From Peribacillus sp. ACCC06369 (lineage in GTDB: Bacteria > Bacillota > Bacilli > Bacillales > DSM-1321), in NCBI RefSeq assembly GCF_030348945.1, contig NZ_JAUCEN010000002.1, positions 4,650,001 through 4,714,000 on the forward strand: a DNA stretch of 64,000 bases, given 5' to 3'. A program made the translations under genes and the position numbers. This document shows, piece by piece, positions 44,922 through 53,168 of the stretch. How positions within the stretch are numbered: the first letter of the stretch is position 1; each line of letters begins with the position of its first letter. The notes below the pieces were generated by a model. That model was given only the letters and a program-made list of their open reading frames with translations. It did no database searches and had not been told where the DNA came from.

Positions 44922-44974
44922 TTGACATGAAACCAAAAGGTTTTATATAATCGATAAAGCGAAACCAATTGGTT
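44922..44974 (+). promoter_or_regulatory. SRPBCC-arsR promoter with two operator dyads
   Basis: TTGACA (44922-44927), an 18-bp spacer, then TATAAT (44946-44951). The spacer holds AACCAAAAGGTT (44931-44942), and the start-site region holds the perfect palindrome AACCAATTGGTT (44963-44974), both inside GAAACCAANNGGTTTTATAT. The 32-bp centre spacing is three helical turns, so two repressor dimers could bind the same face. The downstream ArsR protein is the obvious candidate. Confidence 0.75.
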
Positions 44975-45004
44975 TTATATTTTTAATTAAATAGGAGAAT
45001 CAGT

Positions 45005-45433
45005 ATGGAAAATCAACATACATTACAAGATATCAAAAAGACGATTATTCTTGAAGCACCCATCCAAAAAGTTTGGGATACAGTTTCGACTGCCGAGGGT
45101 ATAGCTTCATGGTTCATGCCAAATGATTTTCAACCGAAAGTTGGACATGAGTTCCATGTCCAATCACCTTTTGGTCCTTCTCCTTGTAAGGTATTAGAGT
45201 TAGATGCTCCTCATCGGCTTTCATTCGCTTGGGATACGGACGGTTGGATCATATCGTTCACTTTAAAAGAACTGGATGGCAAAACGGAGTTTACCCTTAT
45301 TCATGGTGGTTGGAAAGAGCCTGACACGATTCTTCCGAAACCGAACGAAAAAAGCTCAGTCATTCGCGATAGAATGGATCATGGCTGGGAACAGATCGTT
45401 AATCAAAATCTTAAAAAGGCTGTTGAGGGCTAA
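45005..45433 (+). CDS. SRPBCC (AHSA1/START-like) protein
   Basis: A 142-residue ligand-binding helix-grip protein. The start [20 protein letters not shown], then [18 protein letters not shown] and the C-terminal [14 protein letters not shown] match the AHSA1-like SRPBCC group, which is often encoded next to an ArsR repressor in Firmicutes. ATG 45005 follows AGGAGAATC. The arsR gene starts directly after its stop. The ligand is unknown. Confidence 0.9.
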   Translation: MENQHTLQDIKKTIILEAPIQKVWDTVSTAEGIASWFMPNDFQPKVGHEFHVQSPFGPSPCKVLELDAPHRLSFAWDTDGWIISFTLKELDGKTEFTLIHGGWKEPDTILPKPNEKSSVIRDRMDHGWEQIVNQNLKKAVEG

Positions 45434-45805
45434 GTGTCTGCAGCAGAAAAGCATGATGTATTTCAGGCTATCGCGGACCCAACCCGCAGAAAGGTCCTGC
45501 AATTGCTTGCTGAAGGTGATTTACCCATTTCAGAAATCACTTCTCACTTTTCCATGAGCCGTACAGCGATTGCCAAGCATCTTCATATCCTTTCTGAAGC
45601 TGAATTGGTCAGTGGCCGGAAGGTAGGAAGAGAGAAACGCTTTCGGCTTCATCCAGAACCTTTAGCGGAATTGAAACAGTGGCTTTCTTTTTACGATCAA
45701 TTTTGGGATAACAAACTATCCATCCTTAAACATGTGATTGAAAATCCAAGGGAAAATGGATTTAAAGCCGCCGAAAAAGAAAAGGACACGGATGAACAAT
45801 CATAA
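45434..45805 (+). CDS. ArsR-family repressor
   Basis: A 123-residue winged-helix protein (AIADPTRRKVLQLLAEG, ISEITSHFSMSRTAIAKHL, GREKRFRLHPEPL). It has no Cys-x-x-Cys metal site, so it belongs to the non-metal ArsR group paired with SRPBCC proteins. The GTG start at 45434 is immediately after the SRPBCC stop, with ribosome binding provided from within that gene, so translation is probably coupled. It is likely to repress its own operon through the dyads at 44931 and 44963. Confidence 0.9.
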   Translation: MSAAEKHDVFQAIADPTRRKVLQLLAEGDLPISEITSHFSMSRTAIAKHLHILSEAELVSGRKVGREKRFRLHPEPLAELKQWLSFYDQFWDNKLSILKHVIENPRENGFKAAEKEKDTDEQS

Positions 45806-45809
45806 TGAA

Positions 45810-45842
45810 GAACCCCCCGGCGCATTGCACCGGGGGGTTTTC
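45810..45842. terminator. Bidirectional intrinsic terminator
   Basis: The stem AACCCCCCGG...CCGGGGGGTT with TTTTCTTC lies between convergent genes. Confidence 0.88.
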
Positions 45843-45851
45843 TTCATTAAT

Positions 45852-48707
45852 TTATGCATCCATTTCAATATTGTGTTCTTTGCGCTTCCTGATGACCATC
45901 GTTAGCAACAACAGTAAATTAAATACAATTATGCATCCAGTAAGGAACATGATACTCGTTGTCAATGCATCCGCTCCAAGGCTCGTACTCATCGCCTGAC
46001 GGAAGCCCATGACTGAGTATGTCATTGGTATGAACGGGTGAACATGACTGAAGAAGTTATTGGTCAGTTCCACAGGGAACATTCCTCCGCTTGCTCCTAG
46101 CTGTAATACAAGGAATATCATCGCTAATAAACGACCTGGATTTCCAAATCCTACAGTTAAGAAAGTAACGATGAACATGAAAGTAAGGGAAGTCAATATG
46201 GAAACCCCTATGAATTGCCCCATGTTCTCGACCTGTAAATCCATTCCCCAAATCATGATTGCATCCAATACTAATGCTGAAATCGTGGCTTGTATAAATA
46301 GGACCGTAAATTTACTGAACCACCATGCCGCTCCTGATGTAGGTCTTGTAGATGGCTTGCCTGTCGGGTATCCCATATTGAAGGCAATCGCTCCTACAAA
46401 TAACCCTAGAGACAATACGTAAGGAGCCAGAGCATGACCATAATTAGGCACCTCACTGCTTTTTTGTTCTTTAACCTGTGTCGGCTCAGCAATCATGCTG
46501 TAATTATCATCGGTTGTTTTATTTCCCCTTATTTCTTCTGCACCATCACTTAGTTTTTCCGAAAGTTCGACCGTTCCATCTTTTAGTGAGGAGATTCCAT
46601 CACCCAATTTATGTGAACCTTCAGCTAGTGCCGATGAACCTTCATTGATCTTACCTGCGCCTTCAGCAAGTTGGATCACCCCATTGCTTAAAGTAGGCAG
46701 ATTGCTTGCCAATTGTTCAGTGCCTTTAACAAGTGCTGATGAGCCATCGTTCAAGGATGCTGAGTTGGCATTCAGTTGATTGGCTCCATTAGCAAGTTTG
46801 TTCGCCCCCTCGCCAACTTTGCTAACACCAAATGCATACTTCTCCAGACCATTTCCAAAGGAGGATGACCCTGCTTGAAGTTGTGAAACTCCATCAACCA
46901 ACTGACCAGATCCCTCAGTTAGTTTTGACAAGCCATTATTTAACGAGGAACCGCCTTGTGCTAACTGATTGATCCCATTCACTAGTTCCGGTGCTCGTTC
47001 ATTTAAGCTTTCGGTTGCCGCCGTTAATTGATTGCTGCCTTTAACTGCTTCATTCAAGCCGCTATTTAATTGGGTTGCACCAGGAATCAATTGTTCTTCC
47101 AGTGCGTTCCTTATCGCGGTATATCCATTTAACGCTGATGCCGCGTTTGGATTGACTTTATTCACCGCATTATTTAAATTGGCCACTTGTTCTGGAAGCT
47201 GGCCTAATCCATTCAATACTGGCATTACTTTATTCGTTAATTGTGTTGATAAGTCGGATACACTTGAAGCAAGAGTCGATGCAATTTGTTTTTGTGCTTC
47301 CGCTTGCATTTGAAGTTCATTTTGAATGGCTCCGATTAATTCGGATTGTTGTTCACTGGTCATACTTTTGTATGCTTCAGTGTTTTGTACAGTATTGATT
47401 GTGCTTTGTCCATTATTCGCAATCGTTGATTGAAGTTCTGTTAAAGCTGCTTGGCTATTCTCGAGATTTGCTGTAATGCCCGATACGGTACCGGACGCAC
47501 CGCTTCCTGCAGGAACCGCTTCTTGCAATTGATTTACACCGCTTTGAATGCTTGTCAGGCCTTGCTTAAGCTGACTCAGCTGTTCTTCCGCGGGCAATTG
47601 GCCATCCATCTTTTTCAGGCCGTCATTTAATGCCTGGCTTCCTTCTGAAAGTTTAGTGATTCCCTCATTTAAGCTCTGCTGACCTACTGCCATTTTTGGG
47701 ATTCCCGTAGATTCGTCAGTCAGCTGGCTTGCATTTTGTGATAACTGATTCAAGCCATCATTTAAATTCGCACTGCCTGTTTGCGCTTGTGCCAATCCAT
47801 TATTTAATGTTTGGGCTCCTGGAACCATTTTTGCAAGCCCTGTGGAAAGTTGGGAAGAACCTTGTATAAGCGCTCCACTATTATTAGTCAACTCCCCTGT
47901 ACCAGATGCGAGTTCGTTAGCACCCGTTTGCAACTGACCGACACCAGACGTGTATTGTGAAATTCCCTTGCTTAATTCCGACGCCCCACGTTCAAGTTTA
48001 TTGGCTCCTTCCAAAAACTCGCCAACGCCAATTTGAAGTTTATTCGCGCCATCTTTAAAAGTTAATGTACTAGAAGCCAATTTATTCAGATTGTCTGTCA
48101 CTTCTTTGTTTCCATCATGCAGTTTTTCAGCACCGTCATCCAGTTTTGATGCCCCGTCTGCTGCATCACCGAATCCATCTCCGATTTCATCCAGTTGTGA
48201 GAAGATCGCTTCTGCATATTCCTTTGTGACACTTTCTGCAATTTCAGTCTTCAAATTATTCGTTGCCTGTTTTCCGACCGTTTCAGAAACGAAACTGCGT
48301 CCAGGATTCACATCATACGTTAAATTCATTTTTTGTGGCTTATCATCCATGACGGTTGAAGCATTTTTCGAAAAGTCCTCAGGAATGGTGACGACCATAT
48401 AATATGTACCATCATCGAATCCTTTTTTCGCCGCTTTTTCCGTTACGAAATGCCATTCTAAATCATCGTTGTCCCTTAATTGCTCGATTAGCTCATCACC
48501 GACAGATAAGGTTTTACCCTCATACTCCGCCTTCACATCATTATTCACGACTGCAACAGGCAATTTACCGGTATTTCCGTATGGATTCCAAGCAGAACTT
48601 AGGAATAACCCCCCATAAATAATCGGCACGAACAGTAATACGATTGCGACCCCGATCAGTTTTCGATTTGTAAGTAAAAGCTTCCATTCTTGTTTAAGCA
48701 TGTTCAC
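45852..48707 (-). CDS. YhgE/Pip family membrane protein
   Basis: A 951-residue protein. One N-terminal span (about 17-35) is followed by the YhgE/Pip N-domain (LPVAVVNNDVKAEYEGKTL, DGTYYMVVTIPEDFSKNAS). A long extracytoplasmic region (about 170-720) holds many repeats of the pattern L-x-x-G-x-x-x-L (LNDGLNQLS, LAEGSHKLGDG), predicted as helical or coiled coil. Five C-terminal spans (about 760-940) have an ABC-2-like layout. The family includes the phage infection protein Pip and YhgE; some are linked to type VII secretion. It is longer than typical YhgE (about 775). The GTG start overlaps the rrf2 stop by 4 bp. Confidence 0.9.
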   Translation of the reverse strand: MNMLKQEWKLLLTNRKLIGVAIVLLFVPIIYGGLFLSSAWNPYGNTGKLPVAVVNNDVKAEYEGKTLSVGDELIEQLRDNDDLEWHFVTEKAAKKGFDDGTYYMVVTIPEDFSKNASTVMDDKPQKMNLTYDVNPGRSFVSETVGKQATNNLKTEIAESVTKEYAEAIFSQLDEIGDGFGDAADGASKLDDGAEKLHDGNKEVTDNLNKLASSTLTFKDGANKLQIGVGEFLEGANKLERGASELSKGISQYTSGVGQLQTGANELASGTGELTNNSGALIQGSSQLSTGLAKMVPGAQTLNNGLAQAQTGSANLNDGLNQLSQNASQLTDESTGIPKMAVGQQSLNEGITKLSEGSQALNDGLKKMDGQLPAEEQLSQLKQGLTSIQSGVNQLQEAVPAGSGASGTVSGITANLENSQAALTELQSTIANNGQSTINTVQNTEAYKSMTSEQQSELIGAIQNELQMQAEAQKQIASTLASSVSDLSTQLTNKVMPVLNGLGQLPEQVANLNNAVNKVNPNAASALNGYTAIRNALEEQLIPGATQLNSGLNEAVKGSNQLTAATESLNERAPELVNGINQLAQGGSSLNNGLSKLTEGSGQLVDGVSQLQAGSSSFGNGLEKYAFGVSKVGEGANKLANGANQLNANSASLNDGSSALVKGTEQLASNLPTLSNGVIQLAEGAGKINEGSSALAEGSHKLGDGISSLKDGTVELSEKLSDGAEEIRGNKTTDDNYSMIAEPTQVKEQKSSEVPNYGHALAPYVLSLGLFVGAIAFNMGYPTGKPSTRPTSGAAWWFSKFTVLFIQATISALVLDAIMIWGMDLQVENMGQFIGVSILTSLTFMFIVTFLTVGFGNPGRLLAMIFLVLQLGASGGMFPVELTNNFFSHVHPFIPMTYSVMGFRQAMSTSLGADALTTSIMFLTGCIIVFNLLLLLTMVIRKRKEHNIEMDA

Positions 48708-49210
48708 TCTTTTTCACCTTTCTTTTCACGAATTAATTCACCCAATGACCCCGAATTCCAATTAACAGTCGGTATATCCGTGGTGCCAAAGCTTTCTTTA
48801 AGCAAATCTGCTACTGTTTGACTGGAAAAGAAATCCATTAAAAGTTCATCCGCCTGAGAAAACATCCGACGAAGAACGTCCATGCCCTTTTCTGCATACT
48901 CTCCATCTTTAAACGCTTTTTCTATAAGTCCTGTATCTGGAAACATCGAAATGGGGCCTTCCATCGCTTCAATAATTTCAAGGTTTTTAATCTTATCTAC
49001 ACTTTTGGCAAGAGAAAGGCCGCCATTATTACCAGGAACGGAAGTGATTATCTGCTTAACGACCAATTTCCTAATGATTTTCTTCAAATAAGAAGGAGAC
49101 ACCTCTAACCGCCTGCTGATCTCATTAGACGAAAGCGGTACATTTTTATCCTGGGTAGAGAGTATAACAATGATGCATATAGCTTGCTCGACACCTTTTG
49201 TTAATTGCAA
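48704..49210 (-). CDS. Rrf2-family regulator of the YhgE/Pip gene
   Basis: A 168-residue winged-helix protein with the Rrf2 pattern (QLTKGVEQAICIIVILS, EISRRLEVSPSYLKKIIRKL, PGNNGGLSLAKSVDKI). It has no cysteine in the Fe-S segment, so it does not use a cluster. The TTG start at 49210 follows GAGGTGAAC. The 4-bp overlap with yhgE and the dyad in its own promoter suggest an autoregulated two-gene operon. Confidence 0.85.
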   Translation of the reverse strand: MQLTKGVEQAICIIVILSTQDKNVPLSSNEISRRLEVSPSYLKKIIRKLVVKQIITSVPGNNGGLSLAKSVDKIKNLEIIEAMEGPISMFPDTGLIEKAFKDGEYAEKGMDVLRRMFSQADELLMDFFSSQTVADLLKESFGTTDIPTVNWNSGSLGELIREKKGEKE

Positions 49211-49246
49211 ATCAGTTCACCTCTTCAAGTATGTATGTGGATGTTT

Positions 49247-49266
49247 GATATCCATAATGGATATTC
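49247..49266 (-). promoter_or_regulatory. Dyad in the Rrf2-YhgE promoter
   Basis: GATATCCATAATGGATATTC is an almost perfect inverted repeat 37 bp upstream of the start; a second related half-site GGTATCTATAAT follows. It is a good candidate operator for the adjacent Rrf2 protein. Confidence 0.55.
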
Positions 49267-49354
49267 GGTATCTATAATTAAACCCTGTTTCAACTTAGAA
49301 ATCAAGTTATTTCTAGAAAAAATTTCTAAAAAAGCGTTTTGGGTCCTCAAAACA

Positions 49355-49394
49355 AGGTGAACCCCACATGACAACATCATGCGGGGTTCACCTT
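49355..49394 (-). terminator. Hairpin after the thioredoxin-like gene
   Basis: AGGTGAACCCC...GGGGTTCACCT, with an inner CATGA...TCATG extension, follows the thioredoxin-like stop. On the minus strand it is followed by TGTTTTGAGG, a modest T-tract. Confidence 0.7.
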
Positions 49395-49406
49395 TGGAAG
49401 GATCTA

Positions 49407-49721
49407 TTATAGGTCATTTAAAAATTCATTGACTGCCTCTGGAGTTTTAGCATTTGCACTGTGCAGGTGTGCAACCTTTTCTCCATTTTTAAATACTAAT
49501 AAAGATGGAATTCCCATTACGGTTTGCTCTTCAGAAATCTCTGGGAACTCGTCACGATCGATTGTAAACCACTGTTTGTCTTGATGTTCTTGAGTGATCT
49601 CATCAATGAACATGTCTAAACGTTTGCAGTCTGGACACCACGTAGTCGTAAAAATCCCGACCGTCAGTCCCTCTTGTTTGATGTGTTCACGGTATTCTTG
49701 TTCTGTATTAATATTTTTCAT
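49407..49721 (-). CDS. Thioredoxin-like protein (YtpP type)
   Basis: A 104-residue thioredoxin-fold protein with the active site CPDC in TTTWCPDCKRLDMF (about 26-39) and the cis-Pro loop VMGIPSLLVFKNG (about 69-81). The CPDC motif and short length match the YtpP-like group that reduces bacillithiol-type or protein disulfides in the cytoplasm. ATG 49721 follows GGAGGAGAC. It appears monocistronic. Confidence 0.9.
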   Translation of the reverse strand: MKNINTEQEYREHIKQEGLTVGIFTTTWCPDCKRLDMFIDEITQEHQDKQWFTIDRDEFPEISEEQTVMGIPSLLVFKNGEKVAHLHSANAKTPEAVNEFLNDL

Positions 49722-49950
49722 GATTGTCTCCTCCGAGCTTTTCTTATCATCATCATACTTTAATCAATGAATATATGTACTCAAGAATTACTATATAATT
49801 TATTCCTTCCCAGTTCAAACGGTTTAACCTCGATCTATCCCACTATTGCCCGGTTTATGTTGATTGTTTATGAAAAATTCTCCTTTTTCCGTCGACAGGT
49901 ATGTGATATTACTTTTAATCTAGCAATCCACAAATCAGTGTTTATTCATG
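49722..49950. other. Intergenic region
   Basis: Holds the promoter of the thioredoxin-like gene. A 78-codon plus-strand frame runs across it into the VOC gene but has no ribosome binding site, so I do not call it. Confidence 0.4.
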
Positions 49951-49972
49951 AAAAAAGCCACTTTCCAGTGGT
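49951..49972 (-). terminator. Short terminator of the VOC gene
   Basis: On the minus strand CCACTGGAAAGTGG is followed by CTTTTTT. The stem is short and the loop tight. Confidence 0.7.
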
Positions 49973-49985
49973 CTTTTCACTTCAT

Positions 49986-50387
49986 TCATATTGGGAGAGT
50001 TAGTTGCCAGGAAACACCGAACTTATCGGATACCCATCCGAACTTCTTACTAAAGAAATAATCACCCAATGGCATCATCACTTGTCCGCCATCAGTTAAG
50101 CTCGCATAAAGCCTGTCAATTTCCTCTTCACTATCACATGTAAGGAATATTGAAAACGAAGGTGTAAACGTAAATTGATGCTTAACATTGCTATCGATGC
50201 ACATAAATTCCTGATCCTTCAAGGTAAAGGTAGCCTGCATGACACTCCCCTCTGTACCTGATTCATTTGCACCATACCGTTTCATGCTGGTTATTTTCGA
50301 TCCTTCAATTAAAGATGTGTAGTAATTCATTGCTTCTTCCGCATTTCCTTCGAACATCAAGAAAGGTGTGACCTTCATCATTCTCAT
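49986..50387 (-). CDS. VOC-family protein (PhnB/3-demethylubiquinone-like)
   Basis: A 133-residue VOC fold protein of the PhnB-like subgroup (VTPFLMFEGNAEEAMNYYTS, MQATFTLKDQEFMCIDS, then SEEEIDRLYASLTDGGQVMMPLGDYFFSKKFGWVSDKFGVSW split over the second half). The subgroup is named for glyoxalase-like folds, but reactions are mostly unknown. The start at 50387 is preferred because AAAAGGGG lies five bases upstream; other ATGs surround it. Confidence 0.85.
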   Translation of the reverse strand: MRMMKVTPFLMFEGNAEEAMNYYTSLIEGSKITSMKRYGANESGTEGSVMQATFTLKDQEFMCIDSNVKHQFTFTPSFSIFLTCDSEEEIDRLYASLTDGGQVMMPLGDYFFSKKFGWVSDKFGVSWQLTLPI

Positions 50388-50426
50388 CAAACCCCTTTTC
50401 ATCTTTAATTAATTTCTTGCATTGAA

Positions 50427-51704
50427 TCATGGCGCCCACCAGTTACCTGAAACCACGATCATTGTCTGTAATTTTATCGTATTGGCAAAATAATCATCAT
50501 CATCTTGTTCCTGTATCGTCCGATTCCATAACTGATTAATCCATTGCTGATTGGAGGAATCAACCATGGCACTTGCCATGAATGGAGCAACGAAGCTTGT
50601 ACTATTCCCTTCTTCCAAGGCTTTTCCGCTTAGCGTATAGCCCGATTGGATATTTTCAGGGTTTCCATCCGTTTCCTCTTTAATCCAATCATTCATCCGC
50701 TTTAATTGCGGCAGCGCCCTTTCATCACCAGTCAGTAAGTAATCGAGCGTATACCGCCAAGGGGTCCTGCTGCTGTTCCAGCTATAATTGCCGTCATTCT
50801 CCCCTTCTAAAAAGTCAGCTTGTGCTGGCTGATACTCTCCCTTGGATTGTACAATGAAGTCCGGCATGAGACCAGTATTGCCGCTTTTCTCCTTATAAAT
50901 GGAATGAATGATCGCATAGGCCTTATCCGTAACACCTTTCCATTCATGATTCCCAGTTGCCTCCTCAAATGACTTCAAATGATTCAGAAGAAAGTCCGAT
51001 GAACGAGTCGATTGTCCGTATACTTCATCTTCATCCTCCGCCCAGTCACCTAGTTTAATCAGGGACTGCGACCGATTTATCTCATTCGACATGATCGCAT
51101 CCATGATGTCCTTTGCTCTGGCGAGATAGTCGATGTCCCCTTCACTCCCCCACTGGCGATCAGCCAATAATAACGAATAGGCGATATCCATATCGCCATC
51201 AGTTGCTGAATCGGCATCCCCTGGAGTATTTATGATTTTGCCCGATTTATCCTTAACTTGCTGCCACGCCATTAATGAAGGGTCATTGTCACTTCGATGC
51301 GCTTTATAAAAACGATAAAGACCATCGAAGTACTGTTTGTCCTTGCTGCCTGCCATTATTGCCGTAACCATCATCCCATAACCGTGCGCTTCAGAAACGG
51401 TCACTGCGTTCTTGGGTTCTGCATATCCTTTATCATTGTAAAAGATATAATATTCATCATTTTTATCAGCAGGCTGCTTCAAATATTCATTTTTCCAGGT
51501 TTTATAATAATTCGCTACGGCATCATCCATCGCCTTCTGAGATAGATTGTCAGGTTTTATCGTACCCGCTTGATAGACTGTATGCTGAGGAAATGCCCTT
51601 TTACCGGCACTCTCTTTCTTTGTGTTTTGAGATACCAATGCTAGCGAGGCAATGATCACGAAAACGATCGATCCCACCGCTATCAATAAACTTCTTTTTT
51701 TCAT
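50427..51704 (-). CDS. Glycoside hydrolase family 8 protein (endoglucanase/chitosanase-like)
   Basis: A 425-residue exported enzyme with an N-terminal signal or anchor (KKRSLLIAVGSIVFVIIASL). The GH8 (alpha/alpha)6 barrel shows the acid SEAHGYGMMVTAIMAG (about 105-120) and the base region ATDGDMDIAYSLLLADRQWG (about 167-186), plus WNSSRTPWRYTLDYL near 310. GH8 members cut beta-1,4-glucans, chitosan or xylan. ATG 51704 follows AAGGAGCGAG. No exopolysaccharide synthase is nearby, so a degradative role is as likely as a biosynthetic one. Confidence 0.9.
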   Translation of the reverse strand: MKKRSLLIAVGSIVFVIIASLALVSQNTKKESAGKRAFPQHTVYQAGTIKPDNLSQKAMDDAVANYYKTWKNEYLKQPADKNDEYYIFYNDKGYAEPKNAVTVSEAHGYGMMVTAIMAGSKDKQYFDGLYRFYKAHRSDNDPSLMAWQQVKDKSGKIINTPGDADSATDGDMDIAYSLLLADRQWGSEGDIDYLARAKDIMDAIMSNEINRSQSLIKLGDWAEDEDEVYGQSTRSSDFLLNHLKSFEEATGNHEWKGVTDKAYAIIHSIYKEKSGNTGLMPDFIVQSKGEYQPAQADFLEGENDGNYSWNSSRTPWRYTLDYLLTGDERALPQLKRMNDWIKEETDGNPENIQSGYTLSGKALEEGNSTSFVAPFMASAMVDSSNQQWINQLWNRTIQEQDDDDYFANTIKLQTMIVVSGNWWAP

Positions 51705-51856
51705 GGCTCGCTCCTTGGGTTATGGTGCAGTATTCACTTCTTTTTTATGTTTGGCTATGAGCATTTCAATCTATTAACATGACTTTTCTTCCTTTCCGGA
51801 AGACAAAAGAAAAAGGGCCTACTTTACCCTTTTACAAAACATTAAGATTCATAGCC

Positions 51857-52027
51857 TTATTTAAAGAAAGTGATATTTAATTTACTCCTAATTATTAATA
51901 CTGATATCAGGAGTAATAAGTTTATACTCATAAAATTTGAATCAGTAATGAGATTAAATGAATATCTTAATCCGAATAGGATAATTAAACTTAAAATAAC
52001 CATTGTCAAAAAAATGAAATTCCTCAA
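51857..52027 (-). CDS. 56-residue two-span membrane protein
   Basis: A short frame starting MRNFIFLTMVILSLIILFG and ending RSKLNITFFK. Two hydrophobic stretches (about 3-20 and 35-47) are joined by a polar loop. The TTG start at 52027 is preceded by AAGAGGTGAG at the right distance. It lies between the VOC gene and the GH8 gene on the same strand but is separated from both by more than 50 bp. No family is recognised. Confidence 0.6.
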   Translation of the reverse strand: MRNFIFLTMVILSLIILFGLRYSFNLITDSNFMSINLLLLISVLIIRSKLNITFFK

Positions 52028-52082
52028 TTAACTCACCTCTTTCATCATTCCAAATTCCGGACATATCAATCTTACCCCTTGG

Positions 52083-52769
52083 TCATTCCACTTTTTTCAA
52101 CTCCATAAGGCCTTCGCCATCCAATGAAATTTCTAATTGCTGATTAACGACTATCGAAAGCGGAAAGATTTCCGACTCTCTATCCGAAAAGATCCACCGC
52201 CGTTTACTTGGACCTAAAAGTAAAAACGAACCTGCTTCATGTTCCCCCATGAAATTCAATCCATCTTCACTTAACGTTTCAGCCTTCCTTACGGGTACAC
52301 CAAAACTGACCAACTGATTTCCCAAGCTCCTTACTTCATTCGTCGTAATGTTTATTTCACTAATACACAGAACGTTTTGAGCTGAGAAAGACTCCGCCTC
52401 AGATTTGGGTGATACGGAATATCTGGAAATGAACTCGACAATGTTGCCTGAAGGGTCTGAAAAATAAAAGGCATGTGCATTTGAATAGCTGAAATAAACT
52501 TCGTCCACATCATCTTCTCTAGTCAATTCCACTTTTGATTTCGCCCATGCTTTGGCCGAAGTGAATAAATTGGTCGGTATATTCATGGCAAAATGATAAA
52601 AAGGCTTTTCCTGGAGATGATATTTTTTAATTTCAAGCACACTGTCCCCTGCCTTAATTTCAAAACCATCATCAGTATGCGATAGTAACTCAAATCCTAA
52701 CTCATTAACATAAAAATTCCGCATATCATTCAATGCATGACTATACAAAGTGACCTTATTGATAATCAA
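52083..52769 (-). CDS. VOC-family protein (tandem glyoxalase domains)
   Basis: A 228-residue protein. The first VOC module (about 1-118) is well conserved: KVTLYSHALNDMRNFYVNELGF, then HAFYFSDPSGNIVEFISRY. The second (about 130-225) is diverged. Known relatives include CatE/CppA-like dioxygenases and fosfomycin-type enzymes; here metal ligands are partly visible (His in FYHFAMNI, Glu in NIVEF). The TTG start at 52769 follows AGGGGGATT. The reaction is unknown. Confidence 0.8.
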   Translation of the reverse strand: MIINKVTLYSHALNDMRNFYVNELGFELLSHTDDGFEIKAGDSVLEIKKYHLQEKPFYHFAMNIPTNLFTSAKAWAKSKVELTREDDVDEVYFSYSNAHAFYFSDPSGNIVEFISRYSVSPKSEAESFSAQNVLCISEINITTNEVRSLGNQLVSFGVPVRKAETLSEDGLNFMGEHEAGSFLLLGPSKRRWIFSDRESEIFPLSIVVNQQLEISLDGEGLMELKKVE

Positions 52770-52839
52770 AGTTTAATCCCCCTTCTCCCAAACCCGTACT
52801 CTTCATTTACATATTAAAATATATATATTCATATTCACT

Positions 52840-53139
52840 TTACCTATTTTTACCACAAATAGCCAATGGAATATCCCTTAATTTTTCGGCCAGCCAACTC
52901 AAAAAGGACCACCAAATCGGTGGTCCCCCGTATACATATAGTAAAGGCGGCCTTATTGAAAAAATATCTCCGCCAGCGCAGTTTACGATGGTTCCATTTA
53001 ACATGATCGCCCCTGTTGTTGAAGCAAAAATGACCATGTCGGCAATTTCTTCTACCGTAGCTGAAATGTTCGGCCCTGTTGGAGAACCATTAATTAAACC
53101 ACTTTGTTTTGAATCATTTCTCCTACTCCATTTGGTCAT
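52840..53139 (-). pseudogene. Remnant of a short-chain dehydrogenase (C-terminal part)
   Basis: An open frame of 99 codons. Its middle part (GPNISATVEEIADMVIFAST, then NGTIVNCAGGDIFS) matches the C-terminal end of classical SDR enzymes, where homologues have a VDGG-type motif. The N-terminal Rossmann fold with TGxxxGxG and the Ser-Tyr-Lys catalytic residues are absent, and the sequence after GGD is out-of-family read-through. This is therefore the tail of a deleted SDR gene, next to the pentapeptide gene. Confidence 0.65.
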
Positions 53140-53168
53140 GTATTTTCATCTTTTCATCTTAAAAAGGA

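Noticed and set aside
49767..50003. 78-codon plus-strand frame between the thioredoxin-like and VOC genes
   Set aside because: No ribosome binding site, and it runs into the end of the opposite-strand VOC gene.
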